Both the position numbers and the translations under genes were made by a program. From Emergencia sp. 1XD21-10 (GTDB lineage: Bacteria; Bacillota; Clostridia; Peptostreptococcales; Anaerovoracaceae): 64,000 nt of DNA. The notes under the pieces were generated by a model. It did not search any database, had not been told where the DNA came from, and worked only from the letters and a program-made list of their open reading frames with translations. This document shows, in pieces, positions 41,237 to 49,280 of the stretch; within the stretch, counting starts at the first letter, position 1; every line of letters begins with the position of its first letter. The stretch is taken from positions 170,291 through 234,290 of the forward strand of contig NZ_QWEQ01000004.1 in NCBI RefSeq assembly GCF_009936045.1, read 5' to 3'.

Positions 41237-41656
41237 TTATTTCCATGTACATAGCAAGCCTCCTGCCACAATTGGTACAAAAGCAACCAAAGCCATGCTA
41301 ATAGCAGTCATTATTTTTATCCAACGATCGAACTTTCTGTCACATATATATGCCAGCAGCCTCATAGTTCCATACACTAACACAGCCATAAAAACAAACA
41401 GCAATCCAAAATATGGTTTCTCCTTAATAATTTCAAAAAACAATGCTACACTGTTTTTACAGTAATCAGTTCCCGCATAAGCAGTACACTCCTTTATATA
41501 AAGCCCCGCCAGTAATACTAGAACAGAGATTGAAAATACCGGCATTATATACCCTGTAAATTTCAGGTTGCGTGGCACCAAAAATGGAAAAATGCCAAGT
41601 GAACCGATTAGCATAATCATAGCTGCTTTTTCAATTATATGTAATGCTACTTCCAT
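41237..41656 (-). CDS. Polytopic membrane protein (139 aa)
   Basis: Four hydrophobic segments are visible, at about residues 8-24, 34-52, 78-98 and 112-136. The loop between segments two and three contains KECTAYAGTDYCKNS with two cysteines. It lies 9 bp upstream of nothing but its own short spacer after parB (41,666). Function unknown; possibly a membrane partner of the conjugation or partition machinery. Confidence 0.65.
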   Translation of the reverse strand: MEVALHIIEKAAMIMLIGSLGIFPFLVPRNLKFTGYIMPVFSISVLVLLAGLYIKECTAYAGTDYCKNSVALFFEIIKEKPYFGLLFVFMAVLVYGTMRLLAYICDRKFDRWIKIMTAISMALVAFVPIVAGGLLCTWK

Positions 41657-41665
41657 GCTCGTTTA

Positions 41666-42694
41666 CTATCCCTCCCACTTTGCTTTCTCTTCTGGGTGTC
41701 CCAAAAGGTAGTTGTTAAACATAACAAGTGCTGCCTGGGTGTATTCCCTTTTCTGCTCTACACTCTGCTTCCGAATTGGTTCTGGCAGATAATCATTGAT
41801 AAATCGTTCGTTCAGTTTCGGCTTCGCAGCCTTTACTCTCGCCTGCTCTTTCTTATTCCCCTCAATCATATCCTTAAGCACAGGGTCCTGATTATCAATC
41901 CCGAAGATAATGCACAAATAGCTTTCATCTACGGTCCCGCCATTTTTCTGGTTCTCTTTCAGCAGTTCTGCTTGCGCCAGGCTCGGAACTACATCATGCT
42001 CCCGAATGAATGCTGCAAGCAGGCTTTGCGCTTCTTTGTCCAAGTAGGACAGTTCCACGCCAGCTCTAAATTTGATTTGGTCAGAATCCACTCGCAGCAG
42101 CAATTCCGGTATCAGCTCATTGAGACGGATATATCTCTGAATTGTAGCCCGACTCTCATTAAACTCCTGCGCTGCTTTTTCATCAGTTCGCAACTTCGTC
42201 TCCACTGGAGACGAAGTTAAGTCACCACGCTGTCCTTGCCGTTTATTAGCGTCCATATACATCTTGTAAGCCTTTGCCTTTACAGACGGTTTGATATGGG
42301 TCCGCTTCTTCAAGTTCGTTGCAACCATCAATTTGATTGCCATTTCATCGTCATACTCCATGACGATTGCCTTAATTGTTGCAAGGGCTTGCTTTCTTGC
42401 AACATACACCCTGCGGTGTCCTGCAATAATTTCATAGCGACCAAAGAAGTTCTTATCGGTACGAACGAGAATCGGCTCTAAGATTCCATTAACGGATACA
42501 TCAGCCATCAGTTCCCGCATATCGTCATCTTCTTCTACTTCAAAAGGGTGTCCATCGCCGGTATGAAACGGTAGCAGGTCTTCCAGTTTGAGTTCTCGCA
42601 TGATTGCATCAGGCTTTTCGGTTTCGGTTTCTTCTCTATATGTAGCAGTTCCTAAGATTTTTTCAATAGGGCTTGCATCAAACTTTCCTGTCAT
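41666..42694 (-). CDS. parB: ParB/Spo0J-like partition protein of element B (342 aa)
   Basis: An ATG at 42,694 follows GAGGAGGAAGAAAT. ParB boxes are intact: GILEPILVRTDKNFFGRYEI, then AGHRRVYVARKQALATIKAI, the TNLKKRTHIKPSVKAKAYKM helix, and a helix-turn-helix (AAQEFNESRATIQRYIRLNE). It is similar to the element A ParB, including the QRGDLTSSPVETKL segment. The DNA there forms a palindrome (42,191-42,219). Its first 140 bases or so of ParB box are duplicated in the next gene upstream (42,710-43,054). It probably pairs with ParA at 43,077. Confidence 0.88.
   Translation of the reverse strand: MTGKFDASPIEKILGTATYREETETEKPDAIMRELKLEDLLPFHTGDGHPFEVEEDDDMRELMADVSVNGILEPILVRTDKNFFGRYEIIAGHRRVYVARKQALATIKAIVMEYDDEMAIKLMVATNLKKRTHIKPSVKAKAYKMYMDANKRQGQRGDLTSSPVETKLRTDEKAAQEFNESRATIQRYIRLNELIPELLLRVDSDQIKFRAGVELSYLDKEAQSLLAAFIREHDVVPSLAQAELLKENQKNGGTVDESYLCIIFGIDNQDPVLKDMIEGNKKEQARVKAAKPKLNERFINDYLPEPIRKQSVEQKREYTQAALVMFNNYLLGHPEEKAKWEG
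42191..42219. repeat. Intragenic palindrome inside parB (element B)
   Basis: Arms CAACTTCGTCTCCA and TGGAGACGAAGTTA surround a central C; the inner 13 bp pair perfectly. Relative to the element A copy (10,125-10,153) the inner pair changes from G-C to T-A on both arms together. It encodes the TSSPVETKL segment. Confidence 0.7.
42462..42601 (-). repeat. Direct repeat copy 1 (parB box)
   Basis: About 140 bp that are nearly identical to 42,891-43,030, at a spacing of 429 bp. It covers the region encoding LKLEDLLPFHTGDGHPFEVE to ILEPILVR of the parB gene. Confidence 0.85.
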
Positions 42695-42709
42695 ATTTCT
42701 TCCTCCTCT

Positions 42710-43054
42710 TTACTTCTTACACATCAAGCAGGTTTTCGAGGAATTTTCTTTAATCCTCTGTTTGATTGCTTTTTCATCGTTATACTCCATAATGATTGCG
42801 GTTATCCGCTCAAAGCCTAGTTTCTCGGCGACATATACCCTGCGATGCCCGGATATAATCTCATAGCACCCCAATCTGTCTTTATCTGCACGAACGAGAA
42901 TCGGCTCTAAGATTCCATTAACGGATACATCAGCCATCAGTTCCCGCATATCGTCATCTTCTTCTATTTCAAAAGTATGTCCAGCGCCGGTATGAAACGG
43001 CAGCAGGTCTTCCAGTTTGAGTTCTCGCATTGTTGCATCAGACTTTCCTGTCAT
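42710..43054 (-). CDS. Truncated chimeric ParB-like protein (114 aa)
   Basis: GAGGAGGAAGAAAT precedes the ATG at 43,054. Only the N-terminal ParB/Srx-like box is present (LEPILVRADKDRLGCYEI, SGHRRVYVAEKLGFERIT), followed by a short unrelated end (KENSSKTCLMCKK). At the DNA level the first half repeats the neighbouring parB (140 bp) and the second half (42,794-42,910) repeats the gene at 45,234-45,581. It is thus a recombinant of two neighbours. It may act as a regulator or competitor of full-length ParB, or be decaying. Confidence 0.75.
   Translation of the reverse strand: MTGKSDATMRELKLEDLLPFHTGAGHTFEIEEDDDMRELMADVSVNGILEPILVRADKDRLGCYEIISGHRRVYVAEKLGFERITAIIMEYNDEKAIKQRIKENSSKTCLMCKK
42891..43030 (-). 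repeat. Direct repeat copy 2 (parB box)
   Basis: Nearly identical to 42,462-42,601. Unequal recombination between the two copies would delete 429 bp and fuse the genes. Confidence 0.85.
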
Positions 43055-43076
43055 ATTTCTTCCTCCTCTTTATTTC

Positions 43077-43841
43077 CTACACTTCCAGCAGTTCTTCAAT
43101 GAACTTTTTGTAGTCTTCTGTAACGGAAGTCTTTTTCTTAGTGAAAAGGCTCTCTTGAGCATACTGCACTTCCTCAATGGCAACACCATTTCGTATTACA
43201 GTATTGAAAATATGAATTCCCATTGTGGCAAGCACCTTTTCAATAGCCTCCTTAATATTCCTGCGAATGTTGGTTCTTCCATCGTATTGCGTAATCAAAA
43301 TCCCCGCAATTTTGTGAGCAGAATTATAATACCCGCTGACAACATCTATCGTCTGCAGCAGCTGCGATAATCCCTGCACAGAATACTTAGATGCTTTCAT
43401 CGGGATTATAGTGCTGTGTGCAGCCACAATGACATTGATGGTAATAATACCGAGATTTGGCGGTGTATCTATGATGATATAGTCATACCGATCGGCTACC
43501 TCGATAAGAGCCTCTTTTAACAAATACTCTCTGCCTGGCTGCGAAAATTCCATATCTGCCCCTGCCATATAAAGACTGCCCGGTATAATATCCAGATTAT
43601 CGCTCACAGGGAAAATACACTCTGATGCTTTCTTCTCTTTCTTAAACAGCTGATAAATGCTTCTTCCCTGATATTCTGCAATCGAAAAGGTTTCTGTCAA
43701 ATTTGTCTGCGGATCTGTGTCAATCAGCAATACTTTTTTCCCTCTGTCCTGCAGCCCATAAGCAAGTACATGACAAGTCGTCGTCTTTCCAACGCCACCC
43801 TTTTGATTTGCAAGTGCAATGATTTGTGCTTTTTTAGTCAT
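43077..43841 (-). CDS. parA: ParA/Soj-type partition ATPase of element B (254 aa)
   Basis: The deviant Walker A KGGVGKTT lies at residues 14-21, the A' motif LIDTDPQTNLT near 40 and IIIDTPPNLG near 120. Length and layout fit Soj. GAGGAGAAAAAAGATG contains a binding site and start at 43,841. It belongs with the ParB genes downstream and should partition or stabilise the excised or plasmid-like form of element B. Confidence 0.92.
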   Translation of the reverse strand: MTKKAQIIALANQKGGVGKTTTCHVLAYGLQDRGKKVLLIDTDPQTNLTETFSIAEYQGRSIYQLFKKEKKASECIFPVSDNLDIIPGSLYMAGADMEFSQPGREYLLKEALIEVADRYDYIIIDTPPNLGIITINVIVAAHSTIIPMKASKYSVQGLSQLLQTIDVVSGYYNSAHKIAGILITQYDGRTNIRRNIKEAIEKVLATMGIHIFNTVIRNGVAIEEVQYAQESLFTKKKTSVTEDYKKFIEELLEV

Positions 43842-43856
43842 CTTTTTTCTCCTCCT

Positions 43857-44033
43857 CTATTTACTCATAAGACTGGCAAGCGGGCTTAGTCCCAGCTGCC
43901 CTCTTAAAATAGCCAATCTCTGTTTAATCTCTTTCTCTCGGATTCCATCTGCTTCTGTCCAGCCAAGTCCATGGTTCATACAAACCAGTTCATGGCACAG
44001 GTCTACATATTCGGTTACTAATCTATCTTTCAT
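43857..44033 (-). CDS. Small hypothetical protein (58 aa)
   Basis: AAGGAGCGAAA precedes the ATG at 44,033. The product, beginning MKDRLVTEYVDLCHELVCMN and ending LGLSPLASLMSK, is helical. It lies 15 bp upstream of parA and 12 bp after the next gene, so it is firmly inside the operon. I know no family for it. Confidence 0.65.
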   Translation of the reverse strand: MKDRLVTEYVDLCHELVCMNHGLGWTEADGIREKEIKQRLAILRGQLGLSPLASLMSK

Positions 44034-44045
44034 TTTCGCTCCTCC

Positions 44046-44486
44046 TTAGAAAATTTCCACTTCTCCATTTTCATCTATCCACAGATTGACTTCTTCACCT
44101 TTCTTTGATATTGGATAGCCGAGTAACTCGGCATAGAGATAAATCAATTTGTTTGCCCATGTTACGACTTCTCCATAATCAAGCAGATAAGTAAGCTCTA
44201 TTTGACTTTCCACTACTGCTTTTTTCTCTTTGGAAAAAAGATAGTATTTTACTGCAGCAACATACTTTTCCGGAATCTGTAAAAATGCTTCTTCGATTTC
44301 CGATATTCTCAAATCAAGGTCAACTTTATTCAATACCCGCTCTGCGAAGTTCCTTTTTAATCCGTTAATTTCAGAAAAGCTTCTTCGAACATTTATCAGA
44401 TACGGATATGCTTTTATATTCGCTTCACAGGCATCAAATACCGGCTTCGCCAGTTCATACCCGGTGAATTTGATTTTCCTGCCCAT
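44046..44486 (-). CDS. Hypothetical protein (146 aa)
   Basis: It starts MGRKIKFTGYELAKPVFDAC with an AGGAGGAAAAGTAG site. A helical region around residues 20-95 includes SEINGLKRNFAERVLNKVDL. The C-terminus is beta-like and acidic (VNLWIDENGEVEIF). It is part of the replication operon; no function assigned. Confidence 0.65.
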   Translation of the reverse strand: MGRKIKFTGYELAKPVFDACEANIKAYPYLINVRRSFSEINGLKRNFAERVLNKVDLDLRISEIEEAFLQIPEKYVAAVKYYLFSKEKKAVVESQIELTYLLDYGEVVTWANKLIYLYAELLGYPISKKGEEVNLWIDENGEVEIF

Positions 44487-44511
44487 CTACTTTTCCTCCT
44501 ATCCTGCAAGC

Positions 44512-45195
44512 CTATGTTCTTGTGCTGGTAATTTTATTATGTAGATCTACGCTTTTACCATCTTTATATCCTTGTGTGTAAATCTTCATATCTTCACTGA
44601 GATTAAACGCCAGCTCCTTTCCCGCCTGCAGCGTTGATATAAAATCCTGTGCTTCTTTTGGAACAGCCGGAACCAGCCCCCATTCCTGTTCTATTTCTTG
44701 CATCTGCTTTTGCAGTAATTCTTCAAGTCCTTCGGCAAATCCTAATCCATATCGGTTTTTTAATCCGTTCAAATAAACATTACTATACTTCCAGCCTTCA
44801 CTTTTCTTAAAGCTGCGGAACCAGTCCATGATACATTCATCGGCAAAAATTAGAAGACTTTCAAGAATTTCTACATCGTCCTGAAAACCGACTATCATAA
44901 TGCGAATTTTTTTACTTCCCTTTACGGATTGCTGATATGTCCTGCAACAGTAAAATTCTGAAAGCAGACTGGCAATGTTGGCTCTATAACCATTCTTGTA
45001 TTCCGTAAAATATAGCGGTGTTTCTCGGTGAACGATTTCTTTCTGCCTTTCCTCTATGTCATGAAGATTTAACTTGTATTCCATCAGCAGTTTTTGAGCC
45101 TTTGCCATAGCAACCTTTGCCTCAAATTCATTGCTGCTGTCCGCAAGTGCAAGCAGCTTTTTTATTTTCTTTTTAACCTGTTCTAAATTAGCCAT
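44512..45195 (-). CDS. DUF2786-domain protein (227 aa)
   Basis: The first 45 residues (LEQVKKKIKKLLALADSSNE, then FEAKVAMAKAQKLLMEYKL) are the DUF2786 signature, a short helical domain found in phage and ICE proteins. The remainder is predicted alpha/beta (IRIMIVGFQDDVEILESLLI). Its role is unknown but it recurs beside replication genes. It lies between a ParB-like gene and the 146-aa gene. Confidence 0.8.
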   Translation of the reverse strand: MANLEQVKKKIKKLLALADSSNEFEAKVAMAKAQKLLMEYKLNLHDIEERQKEIVHRETPLYFTEYKNGYRANIASLLSEFYCCRTYQQSVKGSKKIRIMIVGFQDDVEILESLLIFADECIMDWFRSFKKSEGWKYSNVYLNGLKNRYGLGFAEGLEELLQKQMQEIEQEWGLVPAVPKEAQDFISTLQAGKELAFNLSEDMKIYTQGYKDGKSVDLHNKITSTRT

Positions 45196-45233
45196 TTACT
45201 TATCCCCTTTCTTAGAACTCTTTTTCTATATAA

Positions 45234-45581
45234 CTAGATTTCAGTCAAGTCACATCTGCTGTAATATGAAATGGAGTTTTCGTTATCATCATTCATAACG
45301 ATTGCGGTTATCCGCTCAAAGCCTAGTTTCTCTGCGGCATATACTCTGCGATGCCCGGATATAATCTCATAGCACCCCAATCCGTCTTTATCCGCACGAA
45401 CGAGAATCGGTTCTAAAAAACCATTAGTAGAGATGTCGTCTATCAACGCTTGCAGACTTTCATCTTCTTCTAGTTCAAAAGAGTGTCCATCTCCAGTGCG
45501 AACCGAAAGTAAATCTTCAATGGCAATTTCTTCAATCGCATTTGCTTCCATATCTGCAAAAATAGTAATCATATCGTCCAT
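45234..45581 (-). CDS. ParB-like protein with only the N-terminal box (115 aa)
   Basis: It starts MDDMITIFADMEANAIEEIA and carries the ParB box (LEPILVRADKDGLGCYEI, SGHRRVYAAEKLGFERIT), then ends NSISYYSRCDLTEI without a helix-turn-helix. About 117 bp (45,300-45,416) are nearly identical to 42,794-42,910. It may be a ParB paralogue shortened by recombination, or a stand-alone CTP-binding regulator. Confidence 0.72.
   Translation of the reverse strand: MDDMITIFADMEANAIEEIAIEDLLSVRTGDGHSFELEEDESLQALIDDISTNGFLEPILVRADKDGLGCYEIISGHRRVYAAEKLGFERITAIVMNDDNENSISYYSRCDLTEI
45300..45416 (-). repeat. Direct repeat shared with 42,794-42,910
   Basis: The segment encoding ADKDGLGCYEI to LGFERITAI is nearly identical at the DNA level in both places, 2.5 kb apart. 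It supports the recombinant origin of the 114-aa ParB-like gene. Confidence 0.8.
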
Positions 45582-45585
45582 GTCA

Positions 45586-46416
45586 TCATTCCATATTTTC
45601 TTCTGCTATCTGCTCCAGCTCTGCAAATTGCATATCGGTTAAAATCTCTTTACAATCTGCAGGAGGCGGGAACCCTAGCTGTGCTTCTTTCTTGTATCTC
45701 TCATACACACTTTGTCTGCGTTCTCTTTCCGACACTTTCAGTATCCCGCTGCGTTTCGCAAAGCCGAGCAGCGCTGCATAGTCATTGGGATATTCTTTAT
45801 TTTCTCTCGCTTTGTAAATAGATAAATTTTCAATGAGCACATTTGCATTTTCATATTTATTTCTAACTTTCGTGAGTTCTTCGGGTAGCAGCCATACATT
45901 TTTGAAAGTGCCAAAGACTTTACATTTGTCTTTTCTGCTGTTCTCCACATCTTCATGTTTTTCTTCCGGCTTTGGCAGCTGTTCCTGGGCGTGTCTGATT
46001 GCTCGTTTCCGGTCTGCCTCTTTGCTGGTTTTTCCGGTCATATCTTTTACTCCCGGAAGAAACACCGTCACTTCTTCCGTGTCGACAGATTCCATCAGTT
46101 GCAAAAATTTATGTTTAATGAAATACTCAATCGCCCTTGATACGATTTTAGGCTCATGCCGCAGCATACTTGCCAAAGTCGGAATATCGACTTGTCCATA
46201 ATCATTCATCGGACACTCCAGCACTCCGCCAGTTCTTACACTTAGACAGTAGAGCTTTAATAAAATGACCACAAATTCATAGCCTCCTGGCTCTGTTTGC
46301 ATTTTCATCAGAGGCATATTATCGAAGAAATTTTCGTGAAAACGAAAATACCAATACTGGCTTTGTTTCGCTTCATTTCTCTGCAAACCTGTTTCTTGCA
46401 TTTCACTTTGGCTCAT
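45586..46416 (-). CDS. Replisome-organizer-like replication initiator (276 aa)
   Basis: Residues about 18-115 (YWYFRFHENFFDNMPLMKMQ, then IPTLASMLRHEPKIVSRAI) match the phage replisome-organizer N-terminal domain, a winged helix that binds origin DNA. A charged linker follows, and a DnaD-like C-terminal region (YPNDYAALLGFAKRSGILK). It is probably the initiator for the extrachromosomal form. It overlaps the stop/start of the 76-aa gene by one base. Confidence 0.8.
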   Translation of the reverse strand: MSQSEMQETGLQRNEAKQSQYWYFRFHENFFDNMPLMKMQTEPGGYEFVVILLKLYCLSVRTGGVLECPMNDYGQVDIPTLASMLRHEPKIVSRAIEYFIKHKFLQLMESVDTEEVTVFLPGVKDMTGKTSKEADRKRAIRHAQEQLPKPEEKHEDVENSRKDKCKVFGTFKNVWLLPEELTKVRNKYENANVLIENLSIYKARENKEYPNDYAALLGFAKRSGILKVSERERRQSVYERYKKEAQLGFPPPADCKEILTDMQFAELEQIAEENME

Positions 46417-46646
46417 TATTCTTCTCCTTGAATCTGACTAATCTCCTTAGCGATTGCTCTTTCTGCGCTATACTTTACATATCGCCGTTCCCGATATTCT
46501 TCTTCAGTCAGCGTTTTTTTAATTTCACCGTAAATCGCCTGGGCGCTGACACCCATTTTTTCTGCAATTCTTGGGACCATGTAGCCCTCTTTCAGATAGA
46601 ACTCCAGATTTTTTCTGTTCACTTTGGTCCATATTCTAGCCATCAT
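46416..46646 (-). CDS. Small HTH protein, first gene of the element B operon (76 aa)
   Basis: GGGAGGTTT precedes the ATG pair at 46,643-46,646. WTKVNRKNLEFYLKEGYMVP, followed by RIAEKMGVSAQAIYGEIKK, is a helix-turn-helix like that of resolvases or small repressors. As promoter-proximal gene it is a candidate autoregulator; a palindrome (46,733-46,746) lies about 90 bp upstream. Confidence 0.75.
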   Translation of the reverse strand: MMARIWTKVNRKNLEFYLKEGYMVPRIAEKMGVSAQAIYGEIKKTLTEEEYRERRYVKYSAERAIAKEISQIQGEE

Positions 46647-46732
46647 AAACCTCCCATTTTTCTCTTTGTCTTTTGTTTTTTTCTCTGTCTTTTTCTTTAG
46701 ATGTTGCTATTACTATTTCTCTTATATATGTA

Positions 46733-46746
46733 CGGACAAATGTCCG
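46733..46746. promoter_or_regulatory. Palindromic operator candidate upstream of the element B operon
   Basis: CGGACA-AA-TGTCCG is a perfect 14-bp dyad in an otherwise T-rich stretch, 87 bp before the first gene. It is a plausible binding site for the encoded HTH protein. Confidence 0.5.
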
Positions 46747-46849
46747 CAGAGCAGTAATTCGCATAACCTTTTTTTCCATTTTTCCTTTCCCAGAGTTTCC
46801 ACTTCATTCCAACAAAATCGCTGAAACCGTTGAAATTTGGGTAAAAAAA

Positions 46850-46881
46850 AATTAAGTTAGAATCAATTTTCTAACTTAATT
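46850..46881 (-). terminator. Terminator of the zinc-ribbon protein gene
   Basis: Perfect arms AATTAAGTTAGAA and TTCTAACTTAATT with a 6-base loop, followed on the minus strand by TTTTTTTTACCC. It marks the likely outer limit of element B and the end of the host gene at 46,900. Confidence 0.85.
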
Positions 46882-46899
46882 ATAAACTCCAGCCTATTA

Positions 46900-47691
46900 T
46901 TAATCCACAATTCTAAAAAACACATCAAGACCATTATCCGGGTGATATGACCAGCTCACCTCAATATCTCCATAAGTTTTCGTCTGTCTCCCCATCAGCG
47001 CCGTTGTAGAACACATTTCCGTAAATAATGTATCTGGAAGTTCAAGTTCAGTGATAATAGATAAAATATCTACAGCGGCATCAACATCATATTGATCTTT
47101 TGAATCTACATTGATACTTGTCCCATCAGAAGACAATACAGCTTTTCCTGATATACATGCTGTATCTGCGGCTTTAAAGCGAAGTTTTAATTCTTTCAAT
47201 TCTTTTAAGTGTTCATATTTTTCTATCCTCTCAACAGAATCCTTATATCCATCCAGCTCAGTCAAAATATCTATAGCCTCCTCATAATTTTCCTCTGACG
47301 CCAAATCAATTGCTTGATTATACTTTTGATTCGGCTGAATGACAGTAATAAACACTATCACTAAGGCTATTATTGCTACCGCAATAATGCCGCCGATAAT
47401 CATTTTTTTAGAATTCCCCTTTTTAGGTTCCTGCAGTACCGTGCCGCCTGCTGCCTTTCCGCAATTTGGGCAAAACTTTTCGCCATGCAGTTCATATCCG
47501 CAACCTCCGCAAAATGACTGTGAATTAGGTACTAATTCTATTTCGCCTGCGAAATCTAGCGGTTCTTCTTCATTTGGAACTTGCTCCTCCAAACTTTGTG
47601 CCTCATTATCTTCCATAGTGGTTGGCTCAGTTTCACTTGAAACTTCTGCATCTGTTCCTGTAATTGTATCTTTTTCTAATTCCTCTTTCAT
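46900..47691 (-). CDS. Zinc-ribbon, single-span membrane protein (263 aa)
   Basis: An acidic N-terminus is followed by a zinc ribbon (FCGGCGYELHGEKFCPNCGK, residues about 60-79). Next come one membrane helix (MIIGGIIAVAIIALVIVFIT) and an extracellular domain whose start (YNQAIDLASEENYEEAIDIL) looks like a TPR hairpin. Such zinc-ribbon/TM proteins are frequent in Clostridia and of unknown function. I assign it to the host side because composition and single-gene organisation differ from the element B operon, but this is inference. Confidence 0.72.
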   Translation of the reverse strand: MKEELEKDTITGTDAEVSSETEPTTMEDNEAQSLEEQVPNEEEPLDFAGEIELVPNSQSFCGGCGYELHGEKFCPNCGKAAGGTVLQEPKKGNSKKMIIGGIIAVAIIALVIVFITVIQPNQKYNQAIDLASEENYEEAIDILTELDGYKDSVERIEKYEHLKELKELKLRFKAADTACISGKAVLSSDGTSINVDSKDQYDVDAAVDILSIITELELPDTLFTEMCSTTALMGRQTKTYGDIEVSWSYHPDNGLDVFFRIVD

Positions 47692-47774
47692 TTCAAATAT
47701 CCTTTCTTAAATATATTGTGAATTTATTTATTATATCATTTTCATTTAATAAAGCCCATATAGCACTTCGATTT

Positions 47775-48665
47775 TTACGCCCTCGGGTGGGTTTTGTCAT
47801 ACACATCTTTAATCCGATTCTTCGTCACCGACAGATAAATTCTAGTCGCCATGATATCCTCATGACCCATCAGTTCCTGCAGGGATTTCAGATCTGCACC
47901 GTTTTGCACCATATGTACTGCAAAAGAAGTTCTTAGAATATGTGGTGTCAGCCTGTCCTCAAGACCTACCTGCCTGCCGTACTGTTTCATCAGTTTCCAA
48001 AACCCTTGTCTGGAAAAAGCTTCACCTAAATAGTTGACAAAGAGAACGCTTTCCGGATCATCGGGCGTACCGTCTTTCATCAGAGCCGGACGACTGCTCA
48101 AAATGTAATGATCCAACGCTCTTCTTGCCATCGAACCCATAGGTACAATTCTGGCTCTGCCATGTGCACCGTTTAAAGTCAAAAAACCCATGCGCAGGTT
48201 AATATCCTTTAACCTAAGCTCAATGATTTCGCTGACTCTGATTCCAGTCGCATAAAGCACCTCCAAAATCGCCCGGTCGCGTATGCCTTTAATCGATTCG
48301 TCCGGCGCGAGCAGCAAAGTCTCCACTTCCTCAATAGTCAGATAATCAAGTTCCCTGCGCTCTATTCTCGGCGACTTAATGTCCTCGGTCGGATTTTCCT
48401 TCATCATCCCCTTTTTAATCAAGAACTTATAGTACGTTCTGATGGAAGAAAGCTTTCGATTGATGGTCGCCTTGGACTTTCCAGAATTCTTCAGTTCCAT
48501 CATGTAAGCGGCCACGTCATTGCTTCCTGCTTTTTCAAGGGCTACGATACCTCTCCTCTGTAAAAATTCCCCAAAGGCCTTGATATCGCGCATATAAGCC
48601 TCACAGGTATTGTCAGAACTCTTTTTTTCTTCTTTCAGGTATATAATAAAGCCATAAAGTTCCAT
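47775..48665 (-). CDS. xerD: XerD-like tyrosine recombinase (296 aa)
   Basis: The SAM-like core-binding domain (residues 1-85) is followed by a catalytic domain. The first arginine is in YATGIRVSEI, then HILRTSF, MGHEDI, and the tyrosine in ATRIYLSVTKNRI. All four key positions are present. The family resolves chromosome dimers at dif; integrases of mobile elements look similar. The position between element B and spoIIM/Nudix fits the conserved Clostridia neighbourhood, so I prefer the host XerD reading. Confidence 0.85.
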   Translation of the reverse strand: MELYGFIIYLKEEKKSSDNTCEAYMRDIKAFGEFLQRRGIVALEKAGSNDVAAYMMELKNSGKSKATINRKLSSIRTYYKFLIKKGMMKENPTEDIKSPRIERRELDYLTIEEVETLLLAPDESIKGIRDRAILEVLYATGIRVSEIIELRLKDINLRMGFLTLNGAHGRARIVPMGSMARRALDHYILSSRPALMKDGTPDDPESVLFVNYLGEAFSRQGFWKLMKQYGRQVGLEDRLTPHILRTSFAVHMVQNGADLKSLQELMGHEDIMATRIYLSVTKNRIKDVYDKTHPRA

Positions 48666-48749
48666 ATATCTTTCTCCATCTTTCTATCTCATTTTCTTAT
48701 CATACTTCTTCACATGCAGCATAAATTGAATTATAAAGGAGGCTCGTCT

Positions 48750-49280
48750 ATGCAAAAGAAAATGTTTATCATTCCGCTGATGATACTGATAATCAGTTTT
48801 TCTGCCGGGATTTTTACCCAGATTGTCATTCCCATAGAGGGAACTTCTCTCACCCAGGATCTGCCCTCGGTAGGTACCGGTATTCTGGATTATCTAAAAA
48901 ACGATATGATTACCGTCTGCGCTGCACTGCTTTTTTCCTGCAGTGTGTTTCTTTTGCCGCTGGTACCCTGCATTGTCATTGGAAAAACATTTTCCCTCGG
49001 CTTTTCTGCGGCCTATCTTCTTGCGTCCTCTGCAAAAAACGCTTTCGTTCTGACCTCCTGCGTGCTGCTGCCCAGAGGTCTGTTTAAAATACCTGTCTAC
49101 GTTGCACTTACAGTTATTTCAATAGAAACAGCTGTCTTTGTAAAAAAGAACTATCAGAATCCATCTGCCTTAAAGCACGGCATGCCCAGATTCCTGCTTC
49201 AGTTTCTATGCTGTCTCATCTGTCTCATCTGCTCTAGCGTACTGGAAGCCGTCCTTCTTCTAGGAGTCCTTTCACCATAA
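48750..49280 (+). CDS. spoIIM: Stage II sporulation protein M
   Basis: The start is the ATG at 48,750, with AAAGGAGGCTCGTCT upstream. Five hydrophobic segments over 176 residues and the N-terminal pattern SFSAGIFTQIVIP fit SpoIIM (DUF95). With SpoIID and SpoIIP it removes septal peptidoglycan during engulfment. It is divergent from xerD and overlaps the convergent Nudix gene by 47 bp. Its presence marks the host as a spore former. Confidence 0.82.
   Translation: MQKKMFIIPLMILIISFSAGIFTQIVIPIEGTSLTQDLPSVGTGILDYLKNDMITVCAALLFSCSVFLLPLVPCIVIGKTFSLGFSAAYLLASSAKNAFVLTSCVLLPRGLFKIPVYVALTVISIETAVFVKKNYQNPSALKHGMPRFLLQFLCCLICLICSSVLEAVLLLGVLSP

Noticed and set aside
9666..43841. A classical parS site (TGTTTCACGTGAAACA type) near the parAB genes
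   Set aside because: No good match was seen by eye; the intragenic palindromes and dyad clusters are the only candidates.
47775..48665. The tyrosine recombinase as the integrase of element B
   Set aside because: Its sequence and neighbours (spoIIM, Nudix) fit the chromosomal XerD neighbourhood. No attachment-site duplication next to it was seen, though I cannot exclude the idea.
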